Of a stretch of DNA of 64,000 nucleotides, positions 1-8,133 are shown piece by piece. The notes below the pieces were generated by a model. The model saw nothing but the letters and a program-made list of their open reading frames with translations. It was not told the DNA's origin and ran no database searches. This stretch comes from Halalkalibacter akibai JCM 9157 (GTDB lineage: Bacteria > Bacillota > Bacilli > Bacillales > Bacillaceae_D). Positions within the stretch are counted from its first letter, which is position 1; each line of letters starts with the position of its first letter. Where the stretch lies: NCBI RefSeq assembly GCF_000513135.1, contig NZ_BAUV01000006.1, forward strand, positions 105,845 through 169,844. The letters run 5' to 3'. The position numbers and the translations under genes are program-made.

Positions 1-126
1 TTCAATTCTAGGTAGAACAGGCTCAATCACTCGACAATCTGGGCACCAACCAGCCGAAAACATAAAAATGGCTGCTTCTTTACTTGATACCTCCTTGAAT
101 TCTTCTATACTCTTTAATTTTTCCAT
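1..126 (-). CDS. ytpP: Thioredoxin-like protein YtpP, N-terminal part
   Basis: Partial gene running off the left edge; only the first 42 codons are present. The N-terminus reads MEKLKSIEEF and leads to a thioredoxin-type active site, GWCPDC, at about residues 26-31. The WCPDC form, with Pro-Asp between the cysteines, is typical of the YtpP branch of the thioredoxin fold. Start chosen at the ATG; the next gene inward ends 16 bases upstream of it. In B. subtilis ytpP lies next to ytoP and ytoQ, as here. Family known; function in the cell (a thiol-disulfide reductase role) is inferred. Confidence 0.8.
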   Translation of the reverse strand, partial: MEKLKSIEEFKEVSSKEAAIFMFSAGWCPDCRVIEPVLPRIE

Positions 127-141
127 TTGTAAATTCCCCCA

Positions 142-1131
142 TTATTGGTTTATTTTTAAATCCCCTAAGCGAATATATCCACGTTTTCTCATCCACTCAG
201 AGAGGACCAGACAGATAATGGCTGGGCCAATAAAGTGTAATAATGCTATAGCTATCCACACATTTGCAGAAAAGCCCATGTCTGTTAGTGTCATAATTGG
301 ACCGACCAATCCACTTGTACCCATGCCTGCTCCTGCTGGTAAATTAGTCATACCGAATCCAACCGTAGCAATTGGTGCTAAAATGGCACCTGCGATAGTT
401 GGCGGTATTAAAATAAGGGGATTTTTCACGATATTAGGAACTTGTAGCATCGAAGTACCTATGCCTAATGAGACAAGTCCAGACCAACCGTTTTCTCTGT
501 ATCCACTTACTGCAAAGCCAACCATTTGCGCTGCACAACCTACAGTGGCAGCACCAGCAGCAACTCCGCTCAGTTCTAACATAATTGCCAATGCTGCACT
601 AGAAATAGGCGCAGTTAAAGCTAGTCCCATTAACGTGGCTACAACAATTCCCATCAAGATAGGTTGTTGCTCGGTCCCCCACATAATAAGGCCACCAAAC
701 TGTTGCATTCCAGCTTGAATCCAAGGGCCAATTAACGATGCCGCCAAGAATCCGGTTAAGATCGTTACTAAAGGAGTTACAATTATATCAAGTTTTGTTT
801 CTCCTGCCACGATTTTTCCTAGTTCAGTTGAAATAACAGCTGCTACAAAAGCTCCTGCTGGCCCACCTAATTGAGCTCCTGCTGCTCCACTTATAATAGT
901 AGCAAACACAACAAGCTTTGGCGCTTTCAAACCATAAGCAATGGCAACCCCTATCGCAGGACCCATTAACCCCATTGCAAGTACTCCAACCTCTTGCAAC
1001 CACTCACCTACACTTATAACGCCTAGTAGGAAAAGTTGTTCACCAACCGTGCGCAAAATCAGACCAATGATAAGTGAGGCAAAAAGACCGAGTGCCATAT
1101 GACTTAAGCTGTAATAAAGTAAGTACGCCAT
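142..1131 (-). CDS. PfoR-like / PTS_EIIC_2 family membrane protein
   Basis: 329-residue polytopic membrane protein made almost entirely of hydrophobic segments rich in Gly, Ala and Ile, ending in a short basic tail (EWMRKRGYIRLGD). Glycine-rich stretches such as GAAGAQLGGPAG and GIGTSMLQVP match the PfoR family (EIIC-like domain), which resembles the permease domain of sugar phosphotransferase systems but comes without IIA/IIB partners. No other PTS gene is nearby, so sugar phosphorylation should not be assumed; an undefined transporter or membrane regulator is the safest reading. The first ATG is used although its ribosome site is weak. It separates ytpP from ytoQ, an insertion relative to B. 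subtilis. Confidence 0.72.
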   Translation of the reverse strand: MAYLLYYSLSHMALGLFASLIIGLILRTVGEQLFLLGVISVGEWLQEVGVLAMGLMGPAIGVAIAYGLKAPKLVVFATIISGAAGAQLGGPAGAFVAAVISTELGKIVAGETKLDIIVTPLVTILTGFLAASLIGPWIQAGMQQFGGLIMWGTEQQPILMGIVVATLMGLALTAPISSAALAIMLELSGVAAGAATVGCAAQMVGFAVSGYRENGWSGLVSLGIGTSMLQVPNIVKNPLILIPPTIAGAILAPIATVGFGMTNLPAGAGMGTSGLVGPIMTLTDMGFSANVWIAIALLHFIGPAIICLVLSEWMRKRGYIRLGDLKINQ

Positions 1132-1190
1132 GAAAGCTCAATACCCTTTTTTTCTAAGAAAGTTCTCAAACGATGTCCTCCAATCTTTAA

Positions 1191-1709
1191 TTACGATTCT
1201 ATAACTTGATAGGAATGCAAGATGACCATCATTGCTTCAATGCTCTCTTCTAGTAATTGATAAGTTGTAACGGTCGTAATTCTTGCTCCTCCAACTGCTG
1301 TAATCACATGAAGTTGTCCTTCTTCTTCTTGTTCGTTCACAATCAAGTAAGAGATCTTCTCATCTGTTTCATTAACTTCATAAATAATAGCTGAGCCTGC
1401 GCTTTCCATATCACGTTCTAAATGAAAAGTGCTTGTGAGAGGAACAAAAGGATCATAGAGAAGATTATACAATTGCCCATTTTCTTCTAATAACAAATTG
1501 TAATCCATTTCTTCCATTACTTCAAAACCTCGAGGTAAGTGTATTTGGATCTGATCTTTTTCAAAATTAGTTTCTAGTTGTTCCTGTTCTATACTTCCTA
1601 CGAAAACTTGGCGGCCGCGCTCAATCGCTTCTTCTTCAGAGACAGAACATCCAATTAAAAGGAGAAGAACAACAACGAAAACTCCGATACGCCAACTTTG
1701 CTTTTTCAA
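1191..1709 (-). CDS. Predicted lipoprotein, unknown function
   Basis: 172 residues from a TTG start preceded by GGAGTGTCAAGTA. The N-terminus is a lipoprotein signal: a basic n-region (MKKQSWR), a hydrophobic core and the lipobox LIGC with the lipidated cysteine at about residue 21. The mature part is acidic and has no motif I recognise. It is expected to be anchored on the outer face of the cytoplasmic membrane. It is divergent from ytoQ and upstream of the PfoR-like gene on the same strand (59-base gap), so the two may be co-transcribed. No function can be assigned from the sequence. Confidence 0.7.
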   Translation of the reverse strand: MKKQSWRIGVFVVVLLLLIGCSVSEEEAIERGRQVFVGSIEQEQLETNFEKDQIQIHLPRGFEVMEEMDYNLLLEENGQLYNLLYDPFVPLTSTFHLERDMESAGSAIIYEVNETDEKISYLIVNEQEEEGQLHVITAVGGARITTVTTYQLLEESIEAMMVILHSYQVIES

Positions 1710-1891
1710 TACTTGACACTCCTTTTACTTATCTTGCCTAATTTTCTTCTATCATACCCTCAAGGTAGTCACTGACAAGACAACATTGTCGATTAATGTT
1801 AGAATTTAGCTTTCATTTCCTTTTTTCAAACAACTTTGGTACATTCTCATTATTAAGCAAATTAATGCAACTTACTCAAGGAGGCACCAAA

Positions 1892-2332
1892 ATGGAATTA
1901 ACGATTTATTTAGCAGGTGAAATACACAATCCGTGGCGCAACGAAATTCGAGAGGAAGCTGTTGGATTAGCACTTCCGATTACGTTTACTGGGCCTATGG
2001 AAGACCATGATCGTTCTGATCAGATTGGTGAAGAAATATTAGGTTCGCAATTAAGTAAAATAGCAAAAGATGAAGCCGCCTCAAGCATAAATAATTTACG
2101 AACACAAATACTGCTTTCAAAAGCTGATATTGTCATTGCGTATTTCGGTGAGCAGTACAAACAGTGGAACAGTGCCATGGATGCTGCTACTGCCATTGCG
2201 ATGTCCAAACCCGTTATTATAATTCGAGATGAAAAACTTCATCATCCATTAAAAGAACTAGCTAACAAGGCTCAAGTTGTTGTGGAAACTCCTGAACAAG
2301 CACTTCGAGCAATTGCTTATATTTTTGAATAA
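1892..2332 (+). CDS. ytoQ: YtoQ family protein
   Basis: 146 residues. The ATG at 1892 is chosen because it follows a strong AAGGAGGC ribosome site and begins MELTIYLAGEIH; an in-frame upstream extension to 1796 has no ribosome site. The N-terminal YLAGEIHNPWR and the later IAYFGEQYKQWNSAMDA resemble the nucleoside 2-deoxyribosyltransferase-like fold, and the YtoQ family is classed near it. The catalytic activity has not been established to my knowledge, so substrate is left open. A terminator follows, shared with the small gene converging from the other strand. Soluble and cytoplasmic. Confidence 0.85.
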   Translation: MELTIYLAGEIHNPWRNEIREEAVGLALPITFTGPMEDHDRSDQIGEEILGSQLSKIAKDEAASSINNLRTQILLSKADIVIAYFGEQYKQWNSAMDAATAIAMSKPVIIIRDEKLHHPLKELANKAQVVVETPEQALRAIAYIFE

Positions 2333-2370
2333 AATGATTTTGAACTAAAGTATGTTTAAACAGCCTATTG

Positions 2371-2405
2371 AAAAAGCATTGGAGTATAAAATCCAATGCT
2401 TTTTC
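2371..2405. terminator. Bidirectional intrinsic terminator
   Basis: Perfect inverted repeat AAAAAGCATTGGA / TCCAATGCTTTTT with an 8-9 base loop between ytoQ (+) and the small membrane protein gene (-). T- and A-runs on both flanks allow termination in both directions. Confidence 0.85.
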
Positions 2406-2429
2406 TTTGAATAATTCTCGTATTCATTT

Positions 2430-2534
2430 CTATTCTTCTTCTGCCAGTTTAAAAAGACCAACGGCCATTCCAATACTCGCAACATAAATCATTCCTGTAA
2501 ACGTAAGTATTACCGCTAATATTGAACCAGTCAT
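2430..2534 (-). CDS. 34-residue single-span membrane protein
   Basis: Small gene: M-T-G-S start, one hydrophobic helix (about residues 4-28) and an acidic tail (KLAEEE). An unusually strong ribosome site, AAGGAGAGGTGA, sits 3-10 bases before the ATG, and a terminator lies directly downstream, which together make a real gene likely despite the length. The helix contains glycine spacing (GMIYVASIGMAVG) suggesting helix-helix packing. It lies between ytoQ and the DUF84 gene. Function unknown; it could be a subunit of a membrane complex or a sporulation-time peptide, but nothing in the sequence decides this. Confidence 0.65.
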   Translation of the reverse strand: MTGSILAVILTFTGMIYVASIGMAVGLFKLAEEE

Positions 2535-2675
2535 GACTCACCTCTCCTTGTTTACAACAATTTTTACTCCCACTTTTATTTTAATCGAGAGAAATAAAAA
2601 AGATCTTGAAGAGATGTGTCAATCATTTTACATTTTATGTAAATTAATAAGGTAACCACTGTAGAAATGTTATCA

Positions 2676-3197
2676 TTAATGGTGACTATTTGCTTTAGAA
2701 GCTGAATATTGCCCATACAGTAATCTGACAATATGAGCGAACAATTCTTTTCTACTAACCCATCCTGCTGTATATATTCCCATAGCTCCTTCTTTTTTTC
2801 TAACATCCATTTTTCCTGTTAAAGAAGCCATAATATCAGCTAATTCAAAGCCTTCATATAACTTTTTCACAACCATTTCTGGTAGTGGAAGTCTGGCCCC
2901 GCCCGCTATCCACTTACCTCCATCAACATGCATTAACACTCCCCAGTTACAAAGCATTAATCCATCTTTTGTTTCCTGCACTCCACCTTCTAAGCCAAAT
3001 GCTAATGTGGCATTGGTTACTTCTAATGCTGCTTTAGCACGATTAGATGCACCTAAGACTGTTTCCTCATCAGAGAACGGTTGAGCTGATACACCAGACT
3101 CAACTTTCACGGATATAAAAAAGAGCTTTTCCCTTATTAAGCAATCTTGAACAGCATGGATTTTCGCAGGGTTTTTTGTGCCTATTGCAACTAGCAT
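2676..3197 (-). CDS. DUF84 family inosine/xanthosine triphosphatase (YjjX-like)
   Basis: 173 residues starting MLVAIGTKNPAKIHAV, the typical N-terminus of the DUF84/YjjX NTPase family. This start is chosen over longer in-frame options because GGGGGGAT lies just upstream. The family hydrolyses non-canonical purine nucleoside triphosphates (ITP, XTP), cleaning the nucleotide pool. GLEGGV, followed by a conserved hydrophobic strand, matches the central part of the family. It sits between the M42 peptidase gene and the small membrane protein. Family assignment is firm; substrate is inferred from E. coli YjjX. Confidence 0.82.
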   Translation of the reverse strand: MLVAIGTKNPAKIHAVQDCLIREKLFFISVKVESGVSAQPFSDEETVLGASNRAKAALEVTNATLAFGLEGGVQETKDGLMLCNWGVLMHVDGGKWIAGGARLPLPEMVVKKLYEGFELADIMASLTGKMDVRKKEGAMGIYTAGWVSRKELFAHIVRLLYGQYSASKANSHH

Positions 3198-3218
3198 GGT
3201 TATCCCCCCATTTGTAAA

Positions 3219-3262
3219 TTCAAAAAAAGGTGACTTCAGAGGATATTTCCTCGCAGTCACCC
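3219..3262 (-). terminator. Intrinsic terminator after ytoP
   Basis: On the minus strand, GGTGACT pairs with AGTCACC around an inner GAGGA/TCCTC stem, followed by seven T residues. It ends the ytoP transcript and overlaps the upstream region of the DUF84 gene. Confidence 0.8.
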
Positions 3263-3298
3263 TCATTTTAATAGTAACAAATTCCTATAATAAAAAGG

Positions 3299-4371
3299 TT
3301 ACGCTTGTTCTTTTATTGAATTGACTGTTGAAGCATCTGCTGATTTAACCAGTTTAACAATTAATTCTTTCGCAGCTGCGTAATCATCAACATGAACGAT
3401 TGAAGCTGCAGTGTGAATATAGCGTGAGCAAATACCTACTACTGCTGACGGGACACCATCTCCTGACATATGTACTCTTCCGGCGTCCGTTCCGCCTTGT
3501 GAAATGAAATATTGGTATGGAATATCATTAGACTCGGCTGTGTCTAATACAAAATCACGCATACCACGATGTGTTATCATCGAACGGTCATATATTCTCA
3601 GTAAAGCACCTTTGCCTAATTGTCCAAATGCATCTTTTCCACCTGTAGCATCATTTGCAGGACTTGCATCAAGTGCAAAAAAGATATCAGGCTTGATCAT
3701 GTTGCTGCAGTTTGTGCGCCTCTTAATCCTACCTCTTCTTGTACGGTTGCACCTGAATACAAAACATTAGGAAGCTTTTCGTTTTTCAATTCTTTTAAAA
3801 GCTCTAATGACAAACCCACTCCATAACGGTTATCCCAAGCCTTAGCAAGAATCTTCTTTTCATTAGCCATTGGCGTAAATGGACAAATCGGAACAATTTG
3901 CTGACCTGGCTTTATGCCAATCGCTTCAGCATCCGCTTTATCATCTGCACCAATATCAATGTACATATGTTTCATTTCCATTGGCTTTTTACGTTGTGCC
4001 TCTTCTAATAAATGAGGTGGTGTCGAACCGATCACACCAATAATCGGTCCGTTAGTTGTCATAATTTGAACTCGCTGCGCAAGTAAAACTTGGCTCCACC
4101 AACCTCCTAATGGCTGAAAACGAATTAAACCTTGTTTATTAATGGATGTAACCATAAAACCAACTTCATCCATATGACCAGCTACCATAACCGTAGGCCC
4201 AGATTCGTCTCCACGTTTCACACCAAAAATACTCCCCAACCGATCTTGAACGATTTCATCTGTATATTTTTCCATTTCTGAACGAACAAATTTACGAACA
4301 TCATGTTCAAATCCAGGTGCCCCTTGAAGCTCTGTTAACGCTTTAAATAATTGTAACGTCTCTTGATTCAC
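3299..4371 (-). pseudogene. ytoP: M42 family glutamyl aminopeptidase YtoP, split by a one-base deletion
   Basis: Two adjacent reading frames, 4371-3697 (224 residues) and 3700-3299 (133 residues), together make a normal-length M42 cobalt/zinc aminopeptidase (357 residues, the size of B. subtilis YtoP). The first half holds H66 and D68 (AGHMDEVG), D180 (AWDNRYG) and the E212-E213 pair (QEEVGLRG); the second half holds the remaining Asp (ALDASPA) and the C-terminal metal-binding His (THRGMRD). The frame breaks in the codons for A-A-N-M: the strand reads GCAGCAACATGA where GCAGCAAACATG is expected, so one A is missing. The downstream ATG overlaps the new TGA (ATGA). Neither half carries a full metal site. 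A real mutation, sequencing error or coupled translation are all possible. Confidence 0.85.
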
Positions 4372-4545
4372 TTTAACAAACTCCTTTCGAAAACCTAAAT
4401 AATTATGTATCTCTTTTATTTTATCTGAAGAACTAGTTCATTGCCACCATTCTCTTTTTTTACAATTTTAGAATCTAATTGAAACGACAGTCTTTTTTTG
4501 GATATACTAAGATAAAGTGAATGTACCTAGAGAGGAAGATGAAAA

Positions 4546-4851
4546 ATGGTAAAACGATTTATCGCAGGATTAAGTCTAGGCTTAGCAGCTGGATATTTAT
4601 TAGGACCTCAACTACGAACAGAGAAAATTTCACCTGAAAGAGCTCTAAAAGAAATCAAAAAAACCGTTTCACGCACATATGCTATTTCAGGTTCATGGAT
4701 TCATATGATTCCAGAAACAGTAGAGCTAAATCAGATTTCTTGCAATGTCTACCGTGGTGGCCTTTCAACGACGAACGAACAGGGCACAACTCAATTTGAA
4801 TTTTTAGCTGATACAAAAACAGGAGCTTTATTAGATTTAAAGGCTACTTAA
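4546..4851 (+). CDS. ytzB: YtzB-like PepSY-domain protein
   Basis: 101 residues. An N-terminal hydrophobic segment with glycines (FIAGLSLGLAAGYLLG, about residues 5-20) is followed by ISPERALKEIKK and a C-terminal FEFLADTKTGALLDL, the two halves of a PepSY-like fold. It is expected to be membrane-anchored with the domain outside. B. subtilis ytzB also neighbours ytoP. PepSY domains often inhibit or bind peptidases; a link with the adjacent ytoP is an inference only. It is divergent from ytoP and followed by a strong terminator. Confidence 0.75.
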   Translation: MVKRFIAGLSLGLAAGYLLGPQLRTEKISPERALKEIKKTVSRTYAISGSWIHMIPETVELNQISCNVYRGGLSTTNEQGTTQFEFLADTKTGALLDLKAT

Positions 4852-4863
4852 TATGATCTTTTT

Positions 4864-4923
4864 AAAAACCTGCTTGAATGAATCTCAACCTTAAGTGTTC
4901 GGTTGAGTTCGAGCAGGTTTTTT
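4864..4923 (+). terminator. Intrinsic terminator after ytzB
   Basis: AACCTGCT pairs with AGCAGGTT and CTCAACC with GGTTGAG, giving a two-part stem, followed by TTTTTT. Confidence 0.85.
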
Positions 4924-4964
4924 AATTACATTGGTTTTTGTTATTACTTTATATGCTTAATAGC

Positions 4965-5142
4965 TCCGTTACATTGCGCTGCAGGCACTTGCTTTCCGCG
5001 GGGAGAAGCCAAGCCCCCACGACATTCGTCTGTGTGGTCTTGCCCTTCCTCTTTTTCCCGCAGGAGTCAAGTTCCTTCCGCTCCATTTCACTTAATTCTT
5101 TCCGTCTATCAATAGACAACCCTTACGAGAAGAGCATTTTTA
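4965..5142 (+). repeat. Dispersed structured repeat, copy 1
   Basis: Core 4965-5095 begins TCCGTTACATTGCGCT, contains CTTTCCGCGGGGAG and TTTTCCCGCAGGAGTC arms, and ends CTTCCGCTCCATTTCACT. The flank to about 5142 carries the ATTGATAGAC/TAAGGGTTGT-type extension seen (reverse-complemented) beside other copies. It fills the gap between the convergent genes ytzB and ytnP. Short open frames inside it are considered spurious. Confidence 0.85.
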
Positions 5143-5991
5143 ATAGGAATAAGGTGTTCTTTCAATCGAGCTGATGATCTCACCTTGTTCGTTCCATTTG
5201 ATCATCCGGTATTTGTAATCATGATAAAATAAGAACGAGGCATTTTCTTGTTTGGCGTAATTCATCCATTTTTCTTTTTCCTTAATTGATGTCATGGGAT
5301 AATCATCATAAGCTAAAACCCATAGTACATTGGCATGGGCATGGGTCGGCATTATATCCGCTAAATGTATAAAACTTTCTCCCTCATGTTCTATAAGCAA
5401 AATAGAATGTCCATCACTATGGCCACCTGTATGAACAAGTCGAATACCCGGTATAACTTCGACCTCGTCAGTAAAGGTTTTAATTTGATCGGTAATGGCT
5501 ATTCGATTTTGTTGCCAATATGTATTTTTTGAACGAATGTTAGGATTATTCATTTCTTTCCATTCAATCTCTGAAGTATAGATTACAGCGTTTTCAAATA
5601 ATGATGTATCTGCTCCATTAACCTTTTTAACTAATCCCGAAGCATGATCAAAGTGAAGGTGAGTCATTAAAACTATATCTATATCAGAAGGAGCCAATCC
5701 AAGCTTGGCTAAATTTTGTTCCACTGAGGATTCTTCTAGAACACCATAATTTCTTCTTTGTTTTTCATCTAATCTTTCATTTCCTATACCAGCTTCAACT
5801 AAAATCCTTTTTCCATCTTTCTCGATTAGCATTGGGTCTGTTCTAAGTTCAATTTGATTTTTATCATTATGAGGATATTTCCTACTCCATAAAGGTTTTG
5901 GGACTACTCCGAACATGGCTCCCCCATCCATATGAGTAACCCCACCGTTTAACCATGTGATTGTAAGGCCATCTCTTTCTAATCGTTCCAC
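5140..5991 (-). CDS. ytnP: YtnP-like metallo-beta-lactamase-fold lactonase
   Basis: 283 residues from a GTG start at 5991, chosen because AAGGAGGAGATCTA precedes it and the protein then begins MERLERDG ITWLNGG, aligning with the YtnP N-terminus; a longer frame to 6093 has no ribosome site. The zinc site is H111-x-H113-x-D115-H116 (MTHLHFDHA), with a further His in the HTGGHSDGH stretch and [11 protein letters not shown] downstream. YtnP in B. subtilis hydrolyses N-acyl-homoserine-lactone-type signals and interferes with Streptomyces signalling; the same role is inferred. Cytoplasmic, no signal peptide. Downstream of trmB, which has its own terminator. Confidence 0.85.
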   Translation of the reverse strand: MERLERDGLTITWLNGGVTHMDGGAMFGVVPKPLWSRKYPHNDKNQIELRTDPMLIEKDGKRILVEAGIGNERLDEKQRRNYGVLEESSVEQNLAKLGLAPSDIDIVLMTHLHFDHASGLVKKVNGADTSLFENAVIYTSEIEWKEMNNPNIRSKNTYWQQNRIAITDQIKTFTDEVEVIPGIRLVHTGGHSDGHSILLIEHEGESFIHLADIMPTHAHANVLWVLAYDDYPMTSIKEKEKWMNYAKQENASFLFYHDYKYRMIKWNEQGEIISSIERTPYSY

Positions 5992-6107
5992 TAGATCTCC
6001 TCCTTGTGTGCTACTATCTAATGAATATTCGGCACAGATCACTAATATCCTGTTTTCACTTAGATTACCAAACCAATAAACACAATAAGTCATGTTAAAA
6101 AAGCCAA

Positions 6108-6135
6108 TAAAAAAACACCGAAACCTCGGTGCTTT
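6108..6135 (-). terminator. Intrinsic terminator after trmB
   Basis: Minus strand: GCACCGA/TCGGTG-type stem (CACCGA ggtt TCGGTG) followed by TTTTTTT. Confidence 0.8.
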
Positions 6136-6141
6136 AATACA

Positions 6142-6744
6142 TTAGCGAAACTTTGCCTCACAACGATAAATCCGCATCCCTTTCTGGGAAAACTTTTCTT
6201 CATACTCTGTCATTACATTACCTTCAATGTCACTCTTATGAAGATCTAAACTGACATTATGAAGTGACATCCCGTAACCCGACAAGCTTTCAAGAGAGTA
6301 TTCAAATAATCCTTGATTATCGGTTTTAAAATGAATTTCGCCAGTAGGTTTTAAAATTTGTTTGTATAAATCAAGAAAACCTTTATACGTAAGTCTTCTT
6401 TTTTCATGTTTATTTTTAGGCCAAGGATCCGTAAAGTTAATAAACAAACGATCAACTTCTCCTTGATCAAAATAATCTAAAATATTTGTCACATCTTCAT
6501 TTAAAAATTTGACATTGGGTTGCTCTGATTCGATTGCACGTTCTAAAGCAGTAATAATAACACTGTCATACTTTTCAATACCGATGTAATTTACTTCAGG
6601 GTGCAGCATCCCCATGCCCATTAGAAATTGACCTTTACCTGTACCAACTTCAACATGGATTGGGTGATCATTGTTGAAGACTTGATTCCATTTCCCCTTA
6701 TGTTCACTAGGGTTAGAAACAATAATGTGGGGATATTGTTTCAT
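6142..6744 (-). CDS. trmB: tRNA (guanine-N7-)-methyltransferase TrmB, 5' end probably frameshifted
   Basis: Methylates G46 at N7 in the tRNA variable loop using SAM. The 200-residue frame shows the SAM motif VEVGTGKGQF, the TrmB signature INFTDPWPKNKHEKRRL and the C-terminal VMTEYEEKF. The family N-terminus (M-R-L-R-N-K-P-W-A type) is missing from this frame but is encoded just upstream in another frame: a GTG at 6779 with the ribosome site GAGGTGG reads V-R-L-R-N-K and then shifts. One base is missing near 6758-6764 (AAGCTGGGGCG where AAGCCTGGGGCG restores the frame). The internal ATG at 6744 has only a weak ribosome site. The catalytic domain is intact. Confidence 0.88.
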   Translation of the reverse strand: MKQYPHIIVSNPSEHKGKWNQVFNNDHPIHVEVGTGKGQFLMGMGMLHPEVNYIGIEKYDSVIITALERAIESEQPNVKFLNEDVTNILDYFDQGEVDRLFINFTDPWPKNKHEKRRLTYKGFLDLYKQILKPTGEIHFKTDNQGLFEYSLESLSGYGMSLHNVSLDLHKSDIEGNVMTEYEEKFSQKGMRIYRCEAKFR

Positions 6745-6898
6745 CTTTTCTTTCGCCCCAGCTTATTACGTAAACGCACGACGCCACCTCTTTTTTGTTA
6801 TTTCAAATGTATTTATTGAGAGTAATTATAAGAATAGCTTTTACTATTCAAGTGCAAAATAAAGCTTAGGAATACTATTTTAAGGAGTGCTCGCCTCT

Positions 6899-7150
6899 AT
6901 GCCTATTTCCAATGAAGATAAATTGCATTTACTTCGAGACCTTATTGAAAACCAAGCTGCTGAAAACTACATGACAACAGATGAAGCTCAACAAATTGAA
7001 CGTTTGCTATCTTCCTTAGCTACTGACCCTGCCCTACAACCCGCAGTTTTAGAAACGCTCGAGCAGATTCAACAAAAACACCAGTTAAATCATGAACCTT
7101 TTGATCAGAACGATGTCGAACAATGGCTCAATGTCTTAACTATAGAATAA
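6899..7150 (+). CDS. ytzH: YtzH-like protein
   Basis: 83 residues, starting MPISNEDKLHLLRDLIENQ, predicted all-helical and soluble. The ATG is preferred over an in-frame GTG at 6887 because the GTG overlaps the TAAGGAG ribosome site itself. Length, acidic helical character and position between trmB and ytmP match B. subtilis YtzH (88 residues). No catalytic motif is visible; function unknown. Confidence 0.8.
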   Translation: MPISNEDKLHLLRDLIENQAAENYMTTDEAQQIERLLSSLATDPALQPAVLETLEQIQQKHQLNHEPFDQNDVEQWLNVLTIE

Positions 7151-7204
7151 ATCGACTTTATTCCTCAGGAAATATCGAGTTTTTTCTCGTATTTAACAAA
7201 TCAA

Positions 7205-7234
7205 AAGACTCACCGATGCTTGAACTGGTGAGTC
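7205..7234 (-). terminator. Intrinsic terminator after ytmP
   Basis: Inverted repeat GACTCACC / GGTGAGTC with a 12-base loop immediately after the ytmP stop; TTTT follows on the minus strand. Confidence 0.7.
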
Positions 7235-7235
7235 C

Positions 7236-8015
7236 CTACTCCTTTAGGAGGCTTTCAATATACAACTTTAATTGTTGAACTTCCTCAAATTGTTGTCTTC
7301 CAAAGTGCCAAAGCAATACAGAAATGGATTGTGAAACCACATACCAATGCATACGACCACGTAAAGAAGGGTCTAGCTGTATACCATATTGAGAAAGCCA
7401 AGCTTCCCAATCTTGTTTCGGGATATAAGAATAAAGAAGTAAACCAAGATCTAACGCTGGATCAGAAACAGTTGCACCGTCCCAGTCAATTAAATATAGG
7501 TGGTCTTCTTCGTCTAACATCCAATTATTATGGTTTATATCACAGTGACAAACAACATAATGTTCATGTCTAACTGATTCCAACATCTCAAATAAGTAAG
7601 TCATGCCCGCTTCAATCGTTTCATCTTCAATATGATAAGCTTGAAGTTGTCTGCGTAAATTTTCAACAATGACATAAGGCGTTAATGGTTGATTACCGAT
7701 TCGCTTAAACATGTCGAGAAGTTCACTTGATCCGTGAATCTTTGATAATAATGCTGCTACACGGTTTTCCTTCATTTCAAAAGCTTTAAGTTCTCGACCT
7801 TGTATTAGCTTTTGAGCAGTGACAACATCCCCATTTTCCAACCGTTTTGTCCAGAGTAATTTGGGAACAATTCCTTCTGCAGAAAGAACAGCAAGAAAAG
7901 GTGACGAATTTCGTTTTAAAAACACTGTTTGTTCACCTTGTTGGGCAATATACGCTTCTCCTGTTGCACCACCAGCCGGATGCACTTTCCAGCCATCTCC
8001 TAAAAATTGTTCCAC
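7236..8015 (-). CDS. ytmP: YtmP, aminoglycoside phosphotransferase-like kinase
   Basis: 259 residues from the GTG at 8015, supported by GAGGGTGA upstream and by the start MEQFLGDGWKVHPAGGATGEA, which matches YtmP; an in-frame ATG 18 codons earlier is less likely. It has the APH/choline kinase fold: LKRNSSPFLAVLSAEGIVP near residue 40, the Brenner motif HCDINHNNW (catalytic Asp, metal Asn) near residue 165 and IDWDGA (Mg-binding Asp) near 185. A small-molecule kinase is expected, substrate unknown. Upstream of and on the same strand as amyX as in B. subtilis, so a link to glycogen or sugar metabolism is conceivable. Confidence 0.85.
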   Translation of the reverse strand: MEQFLGDGWKVHPAGGATGEAYIAQQGEQTVFLKRNSSPFLAVLSAEGIVPKLLWTKRLENGDVVTAQKLIQGRELKAFEMKENRVAALLSKIHGSSELLDMFKRIGNQPLTPYVIVENLRRQLQAYHIEDETIEAGMTYLFEMLESVRHEHYVVCHCDINHNNWMLDEEDHLYLIDWDGATVSDPALDLGLLLYSYIPKQDWEAWLSQYGIQLDPSLRGRMHWYVVSQSISVLLWHFGRQQFEEVQQLKLYIESLLKE

Positions 8016-8133
8016 CCAATTCACCCTCAATTTCATCATATCTCTAGCCAGAAAACTCTGTGAGACCAAGTATAGTATACATTATTTGAAGACAACATGT
8101 CATTTTAAAATTAAATCTTACGAATTCCTTAGT

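Noticed and set aside
68..718. Plus-strand frame of 216 codons at the left edge
   Set aside because: Antisense to the PfoR-like membrane gene; composition reflects the opposite strand's hydrophobic codons.
142..1131. Functional PTS sugar permease
   Set aside because: No IIA, IIB or HPr-linked genes nearby and the PfoR branch lacks clear IIC substrate-binding features.
4903..5174. Two overlapping open frames within repeat copy 1
   Set aside because: They follow the repeat, have no ribosome site, and similar spurious frames appear in every copy (for example 11301-11498, 20816-21047, 32433-32678, 35414-35713, 35628-36035).
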